Source: Clostridia bacterium
Lineage (GTDB): Bacteria; Bacillota_A; Clostridia; Christensenellales; CAG-138
Assembly (NCBI GenBank): GCA_017553815.1
Contig: JAFZJT010000253.1
Location: 1 to 18,405, forward strand
DNA: 18,405 nt
Direction of reading: 5' to 3'
Shown: positions 6,497-13,751 of the stretch, piece by piece
How positions within the stretch are numbered: the first letter of the stretch is position 1
Layout of the letters: each line of letters starts with the position of its first letter
The notes under the pieces: generated by a model
Seen by the model: the letters and a program-made list of their open reading frames with translations, nothing else
The model's database searches: none
Told to the model about the DNA's origin: nothing
Position numbers and translations under genes: made by a program

Positions 6497-6919
6497 CTAT
6501 TCCTCCGGATGCACGACGATGTCGGCTGCAACGTTAGCCGAAAGCCTGACTACCGCATCCGTATCGCCATGGTTGATCAGCGGGATCTGCACCTTGTGTC
6601 CGCCGCCTGTCGTCGAAAAATACTGCAGCGCGACCATCTTGTGCGCATCACCGCTGCCGCCGGTCCCCTTGGAGATCGAAATGTTTCTGTAAGCAATGAT
6701 CTCGTAGCCTTCGGGCAAGTCAAGCTCAATTTCGACGAGTGCGCGGCTGTGTGCTGCAACGGTCTGCGAATCCTTTGCTCCGCTGGTAATAATGTACGTG
6801 TGGCTGCCTCTTTTGAGCAGCGTTCTGAGCAGCACTTCGATGCGGCTCTGCGGCTCCTCCAGCTCGTTTCCTGCGCCGAGTATGTTTTCAAGGAGCGCCT
6901 CTATTCTGCTTCCTGCCAT
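6497..6919 (-). CDS. baseplate-region protein of unknown function with tandem SRIExLL motif
   Basis: A 140-residue protein inserted between the XkdP-like and XkdQ-like genes, where PBSX has nothing. The N-terminus has a short repeat: 'SRIEALLENIL' at 4-14 and 'SRIEVLLRTLL' at 25-35, joined by an acidic linker. I have seen this kind of SRIE repeat leading into unrelated virion-associated proteins of gut Firmicutes phages; a docking role is only a guess. The rest (about 40-140) is beta-rich and Gly-rich ('ALVEIELDLPEGYEIIAYRNISI', 'GGGHKVQIPLINHGD') and looks like a beta sandwich. The start has AGGAG 7 bases upstream, partly inside the preceding TAG stop. It lies in the same frame as the LysM gene, and its own stop is also TAG. 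Confidence 0.7.
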   Translation of the reverse strand: MAGSRIEALLENILGAGNELEEPQSRIEVLLRTLLKRGSHTYIITSGAKDSQTVAAHSRALVEIELDLPEGYEIIAYRNISISKGTGGSGDAHKMVALQYFSTTGGGHKVQIPLINHGDTDAVVRLSANVAADIVVHPEE

Positions 6920-6928
6920 TTTTAACTC

Positions 6929-7528
6929 CTATCTTGATGGGATAATAAGCACCTGCCCGGGGATGATGACGTATCCCGCTTTGAGGTTGTTCGCGCGCTC
7001 GATCTCGGGATAGCGGCTGCCGCTGCCCAGGAACCTTCGCGCAATGGACCACATCGTATCTCCGCGCACGACAGTATAAGTCGTCGAACCGTATCCGCTG
7101 CCTATAGGTCGCTGCGCGGTGCCGCCGCCAATCGTGGTGGCTTCATATTCACTCAGGCTGAGCGTGTAGTAAATATCGTTCGAGCCGTCCTTTTCGCCGA
7201 AGCGAATGCCTTCAACGAGCACACTCAGATTGATGCCGGTGCCGTGAATAAGGAAGCGCACGGGGCGCTTCGATTTGGCCATGGCCTGGAACTTTCGCAC
7301 GTACTCCTGCGGAGAGCAGCGCGGGGCCGCAAAGCGATATTGGTGCGCAGGAAAGAAGCTCGAAACGGTGATGTTCGCAAGCGTTCGGTTTCCTGCGATC
7401 CGAAGATCGCCGAGGCCGTTTATGTTGACCGTCTCGATGCGGATCCCGCTCGCAGTTTCTATGCTCTGCGGGGTTACGGGGAGGCTGATCTCCTCCCCGC
7501 CCGAAATAAACGTAAAAGTTCTTTTCAT
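6929..7528 (-). CDS. LysM-containing tail protein (XkdP-like)
   Basis: A 199-residue protein that usually caps or initiates the tail tube at the baseplate and binds peptidoglycan. Residues about 1-130 form the tail domain ('RTFTFISGGEEISLPVTPQSIE', 'INGLGDLRIAGNRTLANITVSSFFP', 'RPVRFLIHGTGINLSVLVEGIRF', 'DIYYTLSLSEYE'). After a Gly-rich linker comes a LysM domain at about 150-197 ('TYTVVRGDTMWSIARRFLGS' and 'NNLKAGYVIIPGQVLIIP'). It starts 4 bases after the tape measure stop. It ends in TAG, and the next gene is in the same frame only three codons later. Confidence 0.9.
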   Translation of the reverse strand: MKRTFTFISGGEEISLPVTPQSIETASGIRIETVNINGLGDLRIAGNRTLANITVSSFFPAHQYRFAAPRCSPQEYVRKFQAMAKSKRPVRFLIHGTGINLSVLVEGIRFGEKDGSNDIYYTLSLSEYEATTIGGGTAQRPIGSGYGSTTYTVVRGDTMWSIARRFLGSGSRYPEIERANNLKAGYVIIPGQVLIIPSR

Positions 7529-7532
7529 GCGC

Positions 7533-9710
7533 TTATCCTACGTACGTCGCATCCGCCGCGGCAAGGCGCTCGTATATCGCATTAGCGATAGCATCGATAT
7601 CCGAATCCTCGCGCACGGTCGGGTTGTAAATGTTGATGGTCATGCTACGCGCTCCACCTCGCTCAGCATCCGCCGCACGCGCCTGCGCCGCCGTGAGCAC
7701 GCGCTCGCCCTCGTGGAGCAACGCGGGGAAATTGTCATAAGGCACGCGGTCAAGGCCGTAGGCATAGCCGCCGGGAGGAAGCAAAGGTCCGGGCGTAGCT
7801 GAAGGCCCGGGCGTAGCCGCAGGAGTTTCCTCAACTTCGGGGCCCGAGTAGTAATGCGGAGGAAGCACTCCGAGTTCCGGATCATATCCGGAATTGGGGC
7901 CGTCCGATAGGCGCGCGAGAGTGACCTCAAGCGTTGCTGATTTATATCCTTTGGTGAACTCCTGTCCGAGCGCGTATCCGCAATCCCAATGAGTCGCTGC
8001 CAAATCCTTTTGCAGTCGGTTGACCAATGCCTGCTGGCTCTCATAGAGACCGTCATAAGCCTCCGTGTCGTAGTACGCGATTTTGGCATCCGCGATCGCA
8101 TTATAGAGCTCCTGCGACATCTGCGACGGATCGGTTATATCTTTCGTGCGCTCGAGCAAATCCTCGAAGCTCGTGCGCATCGTTTCCTCTTTTGCACCGA
8201 GCAGATCGGCTTCGTACTCGCCCACGAGACGATACATTTCCGTCAACTCATCGGCATGCTCCTCGTACCAATCGATCTGCGTTTTCATCTGCTCCTTGCG
8301 GCGCTCGTTGTATCCTTCGCCAAGAGCGGCGTTCATCTCATCCTCCCAGTCCTCGAGAGTGGAGGTTAAGCCGTCGAAGGAGTTTTGGAGCTCCTCCATC
8401 GATCCGCCGAAATCGAAGCCCATATACTCAAGAAGCACTTCCGACACTGCTTTGCCGGAGAGCTCCCCCTTGGAAACAAGTTCCATTACGTCGGCATTGG
8501 TTATTCCTGCATTATCATGCTCGAGGCTTTGGCGAATGTATCCGATAACATCGAGACCTTGCGAGATGAGCGGATTAAGATACTGCATCGTTACCTTGTC
8601 GCTCATCTGCATTCTGCCGATGTACGTAGCAGCGCTGACCTTTGCCGAGGCATCCCAACCGAGTGCTGCGCCGGCATCGCCGATCTGAGTCAGCATGGGA
8701 ATGATGCGCTCTGAAGCGTAGCCATACGTTAGCAGAGTTTTCGAGATGTTTACAAGTTCCTCATAGCCGAACGGCGTGGTTCGCGCATATTCAAGGACCT
8801 CTCCCATAAACTGATCCGCGTACCACTTTGGATCAATCGAAGGGCCGTAAACATCGTCGGAAACGGCGACTTCGCTCCTGAGTAGAGTTGAAAATGCGGT
8901 AAGGTTGGTTTCACGCTGCGCCGCAAGAGCGGAGCCTTGCGAGACCATTTCTTCTCGCATGGCGAAGACTTCATCGTAGATGTTTTCGACTACACCACGG
9001 AAAAGATCGTCCTTCTCGCCCTGCTTCTGGGCGCCGTCTTTAAGCAAGCCCGATATCAAGCCTACACCCGCACCGATAGCACCGCCGATCGCCGCACCCC
9101 ACGGTCCGAACATCATACCCATCGATGCACCGGCTCCGGCACCCGTGAGGATACCACCGCCGATATTTGCAACGCTGTCGCCGACAGCAGAGCCGTAAGC
9201 CGAGGATATGTTTGCGCCGAGGTAAGCGCTTGCAGAAGAGGTAAGCTGGCTGAAAAGCTGAGATCCCATGATCGCGCTTGCGGTGCCCATGAAGCTGTTC
9301 GTTCCGCCGCCATCAGAGCCTGAGCCTTCGCCAGCCGCGCCGCCGCCCATATTGTCGAGCTTCGATGCTTCTGAGCGCAGATCTGAGAGCCCGCGCGAAG
9401 CGGCTTTAGATTGCTCTTCAACCTCAGCGAGTTGCTTTTTGAGGCTCTCATGCTGCTCTATTGCTTTTTCGTAGTTCGTCCTTGAGACTTCATCGTTGAG
9501 CTGCAAGTAGGCCTTTTTGGCATCGTTCATATCCTTCGTCGCTCTTGCGAGATCGACTTTTAAGGATATCTTTTTGCCATTAAGCTCATCAAGGCGCTTG
9601 TTAAGCTCCCTTGTTTTTTCCGCAAATGATTCCTGCGATTGCGTTGCTTTTTTGATGGGATCGGTAAACTTGTCCTTGAGTACGAGCAGTATCTCCGCTT
9701 TTTTACTCAA
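7533..9710 (-). CDS. tail tape measure protein
   Basis: A 725-residue protein that sets tail length and is ejected ahead of the DNA. Residues about 1-120 are charged and coiled-coil-like ('LVLKDKFTDPIKKATQS' at the start). A Gly/Ser linker leads to a long small-residue hydrophobic stretch (about 138-225, 'GGGILTGAGAGASMGMMFGPWGAAIGGAIGAGVGLISG') that could insert into the host membrane. A helical middle and a Pro-rich linker ('ATPGPSATPGPLLPPGG') follow. The C-terminus has the well-known tape-measure signature 'YGLDRVPYDNFPALLHEGERVLTAAQA'. Using the usual 1.5 angstrom per residue, the tail would be near 110 nm (inference). The start is TTG at 9710 with GGGAGGTGAG upstream, overlapping the chaperone second frame by 8 bases. 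Confidence 0.92.
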   Translation of the reverse strand: MSKKAEILLVLKDKFTDPIKKATQSQESFAEKTRELNKRLDELNGKKISLKVDLARATKDMNDAKKAYLQLNDEVSRTNYEKAIEQHESLKKQLAEVEEQSKAASRGLSDLRSEASKLDNMGGGAAGEGSGSDGGGTNSFMGTASAIMGSQLFSQLTSSASAYLGANISSAYGSAVGDSVANIGGGILTGAGAGASMGMMFGPWGAAIGGAIGAGVGLISGLLKDGAQKQGEKDDLFRGVVENIYDEVFAMREEMVSQGSALAAQRETNLTAFSTLLRSEVAVSDDVYGPSIDPKWYADQFMGEVLEYARTTPFGYEELVNISKTLLTYGYASERIIPMLTQIGDAGAALGWDASAKVSAATYIGRMQMSDKVTMQYLNPLISQGLDVIGYIRQSLEHDNAGITNADVMELVSKGELSGKAVSEVLLEYMGFDFGGSMEELQNSFDGLTSTLEDWEDEMNAALGEGYNERRKEQMKTQIDWYEEHADELTEMYRLVGEYEADLLGAKEETMRTSFEDLLERTKDITDPSQMSQELYNAIADAKIAYYDTEAYDGLYESQQALVNRLQKDLAATHWDCGYALGQEFTKGYKSATLEVTLARLSDGPNSGYDPELGVLPPHYYSGPEVEETPAATPGPSATPGPLLPPGGYAYGLDRVPYDNFPALLHEGERVLTAAQARAADAERGGARSMTINIYNPTVREDSDIDAIANAIYERLAAADATYVG

Positions 9711-9864
9711 CGCCGCTCACCTCCCGTTTTTTGCCATACTTGCGAAGTAAAAATGCCCGAAGCAAAAGCTTTTCTCCGCTTGACATAGAATAATATTGAC
9801 CCGGAGTGATGTTGTGCTCCGCAAACAGGAGATACGCAACCATCAACTCCGGATCCTCCGTTAG
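9703..9864 (-). CDS. second frame of the tail assembly chaperone (-1 frameshift product)
   Basis: This short frame begins where a -1 shift on the A_AAA_AAC site would place the ribosome. It reads L-T-E-D-P then 'ELMVAYLLFAEHNITPGQYY' and 'MSSGEKLLLRAFLLRKYGKK', ending just inside the tape measure gene. The sequence resembles the C-terminal part of XkdN/XkzB-type tail assembly chaperones, which bind the tape measure. Alternatively it could start on its own: GGAGG (9859-9855) is followed 8 bases later by TTG at 9846 and 11 bases later by ATG at 9843, giving a protein of about 47 residues. Both routes may be used. The coding identity is strong from composition and position; the mode of expression is inferred. 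Confidence 0.8.
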   Translation of the reverse strand, partial: LTEDPELMVAYLLFAEHNITPGQYYSMSSGEKLLLRAFLLRKYGKKREVSGVE

Positions 9865-10247
9865 TTTTTTTCGATGCGCTCAATGGTGTTCGCACCGAAA
9901 CCGGAAAGATCAAATATCGCGGTTGCAATACCGTTGACCTCTCCCGGAATGAACAGGGTGCGAACAACCTCATCGGGCATGAGCGGCGTGTTGCGGCCTT
10001 CGGGCTTAAGCTTATTCGCAAGCTCCTGATTGCCGAAGTCGATATTCTTCACGCCCTTGAGAATCACGTGGACGGGGCGATCGTCGGAAGGGAGCTCGTC
10101 GATCTCGCGCGAGGTAAGCGCTTCGAGCTTGAGCTCGAACGGCCCTCCGAGCAGCTCTTCAAGCCTCGGAACGCGCATTACTGCGCTCGGGCGTTCTTTT
10201 ATTTTCACGGCATCGGCGCCGAGCAGAAGATCCATAAGACTCGCCAT
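9861..10247 (-). CDS. tail assembly chaperone, first frame (XkdN-like)
   Basis: A 128-residue protein beginning MASLMDLLLGADAVKIKERPSAV, with 'LTSREIDELPSDDRPVHVILKGVKNIDF' and 'PLMPDEVVRTLFIPGEVNGIATAIFDLSGFG' near its end. This is the XkdN-type chaperone that keeps the tape measure soluble while tube subunits are added. The ATG at 10247 has AGGAGG 6 bases upstream and follows the tube stop by one base; the longer in-frame ORF would overlap the tube gene. The last codons are GAA AAA AAC TAA, a slippery site directly abutting the stop, so a fraction of ribosomes should make a longer product continuing in the -1 frame to 9703. Confidence 0.88.
   Translation of the reverse strand: MASLMDLLLGADAVKIKERPSAVMRVPRLEELLGGPFELKLEALTSREIDELPSDDRPVHVILKGVKNIDFGNQELANKLKPEGRNTPLMPDEVVRTLFIPGEVNGIATAIFDLSGFGANTIERIEKN
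9864..9870 (-). promoter_or_regulatory. A_AAA_AAC slippery heptamer for -1 ribosomal frameshifting
   Basis: Read on the minus strand in the chaperone frame, the heptamer is A AAA AAC, immediately followed by the TAA stop. Slipping back one base gives AAA AAA then CTA ACG GAG GAT, entering the second chaperone frame. Frameshifting between two chaperone frames just before the tape measure gene is conserved in many long-tailed phages. GGAGG lies only two bases past the stop. It could serve as a start signal for the second frame, but it lies downstream of the slip site, not upstream where a stimulatory Shine-Dalgarno would act. Confidence 0.8.
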
Positions 10248-10248
10248 G

Positions 10249-10689
10249 TCATACCTCCTGAATGGTATCGAGATACTCATAGTCCTGGAAAGTGAAGGGG
10301 CATTCGACCTTTCCGAGGACTCCTACCTCCCAATTGGCGATATCGAGATTGTCGAACTGCACGCCCGTTATCGATACGCGCTCTGCGCCGTAAGCATCGG
10401 GATCGTCGAGCTTGGATACGATGGTGAACTCAGGATCGTATCCAGCGCGCACCTTGTCGCTTATAAGGCGCTGCATTCGGCTATTGACCTTATGCAACCC
10501 GATGCTGCCCGTGCCTTCAAGCTTGGTGAGCTTCTTGCCGTCGCGAAGCGAGCCGCAGAGAGCCACGTTTTCGCGAGTATAATTATCCTTGGCTTCAAGC
10601 TTGTAGACCTCGGAAACGAGCTGACCTTCAAGCCACATCGTTCCCCAGGTTCCGTTTATAACTCTTTTTGCTGTCAGTTTCTCAGGCAT
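10249..10689 (-). CDS. tail tube protein (XkdM-like)
   Basis: A 146-residue protein forming the inner tube of the contractile tail. It shows the XkdM/DUF2001 pattern: 'ARKV/AKRVINGTWGTMWLEGQLVSEVYKLEAK' at the start (here AKRVINGTWGTMWLEG), then 'GSLRDGKKLTKLEGTGSIGLHKV', 'PEFTIVSKLDDPDAYGAERVSITGV' and the C-terminal 'VECPFTFQDYEYLDTI'. Length fits the family. AAGGAGAG lies upstream of the ATG. It follows the sheath gene by 16 bases and precedes the chaperone by one base, the normal sheath-tube-chaperone order. Confidence 0.93.
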   Translation of the reverse strand: MPEKLTAKRVINGTWGTMWLEGQLVSEVYKLEAKDNYTRENVALCGSLRDGKKLTKLEGTGSIGLHKVNSRMQRLISDKVRAGYDPEFTIVSKLDDPDAYGAERVSITGVQFDNLDIANWEVGVLGKVECPFTFQDYEYLDTIQEV

Positions 10690-10705
10690 ACTCTACTCTC
10701 CTTAA

Positions 10706-11812
10706 TTAACCTACGTCGAGGTTTATGTTGATCTCGATATTCTCGATCGCATCCAGCACGCTGACGCTCGCGTTTATAAACACATAGCTGCCGGTATTTG
10801 CTCGCTTAATATCATCGTCCGTCATATCGGCGATGTCAACGCCGCGCTCGGTCAGATAGCGGCGGTGCGCATCAAGGTCGAGCGAAACGGTGCTGCCCTC
10901 TTCAAGGATACCCTCGAGTTCGAGCTGACGGAAGTAGCTCTTAATCGCGGTCATGAGCAGGCACTTGTTATCGTAGCTGTTCGGCATTTTGCCGATATAA
11001 TTATCCTGCACGAGCAGACGAAGCTCGGAGCGGATCCTGTCGAGCACGGCCATGATCTTGATCTTCTTCATGCCCGCGAACTTGCCGCCGGAGATCTGCA
11101 CAAGGCTCGTTACGCCGGAAGCGAACTTCACCTTTTCACCATCGTGCATAAGGATGAGCTGCCCTGCATCGATTGCTCTTTCCATTTCCGCCTTGGAGAT
11201 GCGCGTGCAATCGGTCACTTCGGGCAGAACTCCGTAGGTTATGGACTGCGCGAGCGGCGTTCCGGCGATATAGCCAGCAACTCGGCCGCAATACCAGCCC
11301 GCGGTCACTCCGGCGCTCGTGTTAGAGTTAGCCGGAACAACGAGTTGCTGCTTGATGCCTGCGCTGGCGAAATTGACGATATCCTCGCGGCCTGCGTCGA
11401 AATTGGGAAGGATGGCCTTTGCGATCCCGCCGTCCTCGCGCATCGTGTAGATCCACGTTGCGATGGCGCGACAGCCCGCTTCATCTACATCCGGCGGAGC
11501 GACAAGCCAATCGAACTTTTCCGTCGCGAGGAGGTCGAAGGCCACGGCATAGTCCGTGTTGGTCTTGGCGACGGTTGCGATCAGCACCTCGCGCGGTGCG
11601 TACTGATTGCCAACAAAAATGCTGTTGATGTACGTCTTGTTATCTGCGGTGAGCGCGGTAGGGATCTCCGCCGACGAGGTTATCTTGTGCGGTTTCCCCT
11701 GCAGGGCGCTTGTGGCTTCCTTTACGATTACCGCCACGGATCCGCGCATAATGCGGTATGCGGTTTGCTGTGCAGCCGCAACGAAGTTTATATTAAGAGT
11801 CGGAAGACCCAT
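10706..11812 (-). CDS. tail sheath protein, compact form (XkdK-like)
   Basis: A 368-residue contractile sheath subunit. N-terminal 'LPTLNINFVAAAQQTAYRIMRGSVAVIVKE' gives the strand that links to the neighbouring subunit. The middle has 'FDWLVAPPDVDEAGCRAIATWI' and 'TAGWYCGRVAGYIAGTPLAQSIT'. The C-terminal sheath domain has 'IRSELRLLVQDNYIGKMPNSYDNKCLLMTAI' and ends 'ENIEININLDVG'. It is shorter than PBSX-type sheaths of about 450 residues, suggesting that the outer protruding domain is missing. The ATG has GGAGG 9 bases upstream and overlaps the tail terminator by 20 bases. Its presence defines the particle as a myovirus or a contractile tail-like particle. Confidence 0.92.
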   Translation of the reverse strand: MGLPTLNINFVAAAQQTAYRIMRGSVAVIVKEATSALQGKPHKITSSAEIPTALTADNKTYINSIFVGNQYAPREVLIATVAKTNTDYAVAFDLLATEKFDWLVAPPDVDEAGCRAIATWIYTMREDGGIAKAILPNFDAGREDIVNFASAGIKQQLVVPANSNTSAGVTAGWYCGRVAGYIAGTPLAQSITYGVLPEVTDCTRISKAEMERAIDAGQLILMHDGEKVKFASGVTSLVQISGGKFAGMKKIKIMAVLDRIRSELRLLVQDNYIGKMPNSYDNKCLLMTAIKSYFRQLELEGILEEGSTVSLDLDAHRRYLTERGVDIADMTDDDIKRANTGSYVFINASVSVLDAIENIEININLDVG

Positions 11813-12311
11813 CGGTTATTACCTCCGAATATTCATTGTTTGTTTCCGTCATGCGAACGGTGCGCATGAGCGGTTCGGGATAGATCGGCTCGATCAGACC
11901 GTTGATTACGTCATCATGAAATCTGACTTTAAGCGCAATCAATGCGCTGTCGAGCTCCGACAGCGCCTGCGCAGTTGGTGTTGCCGTAAGCCAACGTGTC
12001 TCCTGATCAAGCACATCCACGCACGGAAACGGGTGGAAAAACAGTGCGGCCACCTGCGCCTGCACAGCACTCAGCTGCGTTAAATCACAGATGCCACGTT
12101 CGTCAACAGCCTCAAAGACGGTGATATAGTATGTCTCTGTGCGCACCATCGTGGTGCGTGTTGCCGGTTCAGCATTCTTATCGCCCGATCGAATAAAGAA
12201 GCTCGGACGTTTGAACTCTTGCGGTTGCACGTTGACGTACACCATGCGCTCGGGAAAACGCTCGCAGAGCCTCGCATTGATGGCATCAAGGATATTGTTT
12301 TCTGTAAGCAT
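11793..12311 (-). CDS. tail terminator / tail completion protein (DUF6838 type)
   Basis: A 172-residue protein beginning MLTENNILDAINARLCERFPERMVYVN, followed by 'QEFKRPSFFIR', 'RTETYYITVFEA' and a long strand-rich C-terminal half. This is the pattern of small proteins that cap the tube and sheath at the head-proximal end in Clostridium-group myoviruses. The start is ATG at 12311, forming TAATG with the preceding stop; a longer in-frame ORF adds only an Arg-rich leader from inside the upstream gene. It lies just before the sheath gene, as expected. Confidence 0.8.
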   Translation of the reverse strand: MLTENNILDAINARLCERFPERMVYVNVQPQEFKRPSFFIRSGDKNAEPATRTTMVRTETYYITVFEAVDERGICDLTQLSAVQAQVAALFFHPFPCVDVLDQETRWLTATPTAQALSELDSALIALKVRFHDDVINGLIEPIYPEPLMRTVRMTETNNEYSEVITDGSSDS

Positions 12312-12799
12312 TATCCGTCCCCCTCGATTATGGCGGCGAGCTCGGCGCAAAGCTCATTTGCGGCCTGCTGCGCGAGCTGCTCCGCTTTATCGGCTGAAGC
12401 ACGATAAAAGAATCGACCTTCGACCTCTTCCTTTGATCGTCTCCCTCGACGATAGCTCTTAGCCGACTTATCGTGCGCCTTGCGCGTTTTGAAGCCGTGC
12501 TCGATCGCGTTGGTTATAGCGCCGGGAGAACCGTCGCCCGACGATGGGAGCATAGGCGCTACCCTGTGAGCATCCTGTCCGCCCACCGCTTCGATGACAC
12601 CATAGCCGCCTTTATCGCCAACGCGCTTATGCTGCCATCCGGCTATCTTCCCGTGAGAGTCGTTAAGCTTCCCAGCTATCGTTGCTCTTACCACATCCAA
12701 TGCGGTGTCGGACAACGCTTCTACGGTTTTCTTTCGCTTGCCGGGAAACTCAGAGAGCGCCCTTTCAAGGCTTTTGGTGACTACGTCAATGCTCTGCAT
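12311..12799 (-). CDS. HK97 gp10-like neck/tail completion protein
   Basis: A 162-residue basic protein. The N-terminal helix ('VVTKSLERALSEFPGKRKKTVEALSDTALDVVRATI') and the later 'GSPGAITNAIEHGFKTRKA' followed by 'VEGRFFYRASADKAEQLAQQAANEL' fit the HK97 gp10 family, which sits at the head-tail junction. The central section is Lys/Arg- and Gly-rich and probably flexible. The ATG shares one base with the upstream stop (TAATG), so it is probably translated by re-initiation. It lies between the head closure and tail terminator genes, as in many siphoviruses and myoviruses. Confidence 0.82.
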   Translation of the reverse strand: MQSIDVVTKSLERALSEFPGKRKKTVEALSDTALDVVRATIAGKLNDSHGKIAGWQHKRVGDKGGYGVIEAVGGQDAHRVAPMLPSSGDGSPGAITNAIEHGFKTRKAHDKSAKSYRRGRRSKEEVEGRFFYRASADKAEQLAQQAANELCAELAAIIEGDG

Positions 12800-13452
12800 T
12801 ACGCCTCATCCTCTCTGACGATCTCGTAATCGTTGCGGTACTTATCGGTATTGGCGTAGGAATACGTCACGCGATAGTCCATATCGGTGGTCCGCATATC
12901 CCAGGCGCCTTCTCGATTATCAGGATCGAAATGGCAGTCATATTCGGTTCCCTTGCTCGTGAGCCTATCTCCGGGCTTCAGCACCACGCTTTTCGGCGTG
13001 GTGAGGATGAGCGCGGTTGTGATCTCGGACTGCGGCGCTTCCTGCTCCGCCCTCACGTACTTCTCGGCGATAACGCCCCAAAAAGGCGTTATTCTCTCGT
13101 CGGTGGTTATCGGGCGATTGAGAGTGCCCTGGGTGATCTCCTTGCGGAAGCCCATCAAGCGAACCGGATATACCTCCGCGGCGGTTACGGTTATGAAACC
13201 GCGCTCCACGGGTTCTATTTCCGTTACAAGATGCAGCTTGCCGTCGTACCGGATCGCCATGTGTCGGTCTATGCCCGTTTCGCGCATCAGAAACTGCGCG
13301 CCGGGCGCGGCGGCAGCGTGCCTCGAATAGATGACTCGCTGCTGCCGTTTATACGCGCTGTAAGCCGTATACATCGGCTTCCAATCGTTCTCAGAATACT
13401 GCAGCACCTCGCAGAAAGCGCGAAGCTTGCCGGCATTCATGCTTTTACTCAT
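12799..13452 (-). CDS. head closure / head-tail joining protein, extended form
   Basis: A 217-residue protein. The first half resembles the SPP1 gp16-like head-tail joining family: 'MNAGKLRAFCEVLQY' at the start, then 'AAAPGAQFLMRETGIDRHMAIRYDGKLHLVTEIEP'. The family is usually about 110 residues, but here a second half follows, with 'WGVIAEKYVRAEQEAPQSEI', 'KSVVLKPGDRLTSKGTEYDCHF' and a strand-rich tail, looking like a second domain of similar type. The chosen ATG (13452) has GGCGGTGAT upstream and overlaps the connector stop; a GTG nine bases earlier is possible. It should plug the portal-connector channel after DNA packaging. Confidence 0.8.
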   Translation of the reverse strand: MSKSMNAGKLRAFCEVLQYSENDWKPMYTAYSAYKRQQRVIYSRHAAAAPGAQFLMRETGIDRHMAIRYDGKLHLVTEIEPVERGFITVTAAEVYPVRLMGFRKEITQGTLNRPITTDERITPFWGVIAEKYVRAEQEAPQSEITTALILTTPKSVVLKPGDRLTSKGTEYDCHFDPDNREGAWDMRTTDMDYRVTYSYANTDKYRNDYEIVREDEA

Positions 13453-13747
13453 CGGTATCACCGCCCATCACAAGATTGCGGCAGTGCATCTCCAGGATAG
13501 CCTTTGCCGTCCGATTTTCGGCTGCCTGTTCAGCTGTCATAGAGCGGTTGTCATACATATCGGTGAATATCACCAGCACGGCAACCGCCAGCTCAGCGTA
13601 TTGATCGAGCTCGTGTTCTTTGAGGCCCGTATAGCTTTTGACGAAGCCCTTAGCCGCGGAGAGAAAAGGCTCCACGAAAGAGATGTCCGAGCCTTCGAGC
13701 TTCGCAAACCTGATCGCATCAGCCTCTTTTATCTCCGAAAAACGCAT
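13445..13747 (-). CDS. head-tail connector protein (HK97 gp6-like)
   Basis: A 100-residue mainly helical protein: 'EADAIRFAKLEGSDISFVEPFLSAAKGFVKSYTG', then 'DQYAELAVAVLVIFTDMYDNRSM' and 'AKAILEMHCRNLV'. The '.FL..A......YTGL......D......A...L.....DMY.NR' spacing is typical of gp6/YqbG-like connectors that form a ring under the portal. It begins 4 bases after the major capsid stop with only a weak upstream AAGG, so translation probably depends on ribosomes finishing the capsid gene. Confidence 0.87.
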   Translation of the reverse strand: MRFSEIKEADAIRFAKLEGSDISFVEPFLSAAKGFVKSYTGLKEHELDQYAELAVAVLVIFTDMYDNRSMTAEQAAENRTAKAILEMHCRNLVMGGDTDE

Positions 13748-13751
13748 AGGC

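Noticed and set aside
6497..6931. Amber (TAG) recoding of the whole phage
   Set aside because: Only two of the genes end in TAG and neither is interrupted internally by TAG; a ribosome binding site explains the downstream start, so the standard code suffices.
7790..7830. Short repeated bases (cccgggcgtagc-like) in the tape measure gene
   Set aside because: They encode the Pro-rich linker PGPSATPGP and are explained by low-complexity coding, not by a regulatory or mobile repeat.
9707..10021. 104-codon minus-strand frame across the chaperone/tape-measure junction
   Set aside because: It is in the third frame, neither the first chaperone frame nor the -1 frame, and reads as low-quality Arg/Ser-rich sequence. 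The real second chaperone product uses another frame ending at 9703.
10865..11869. Long plus-strand open frame opposite the sheath gene
   Set aside because: Antisense shadow of a confidently identified sheath; no domain or start signal.
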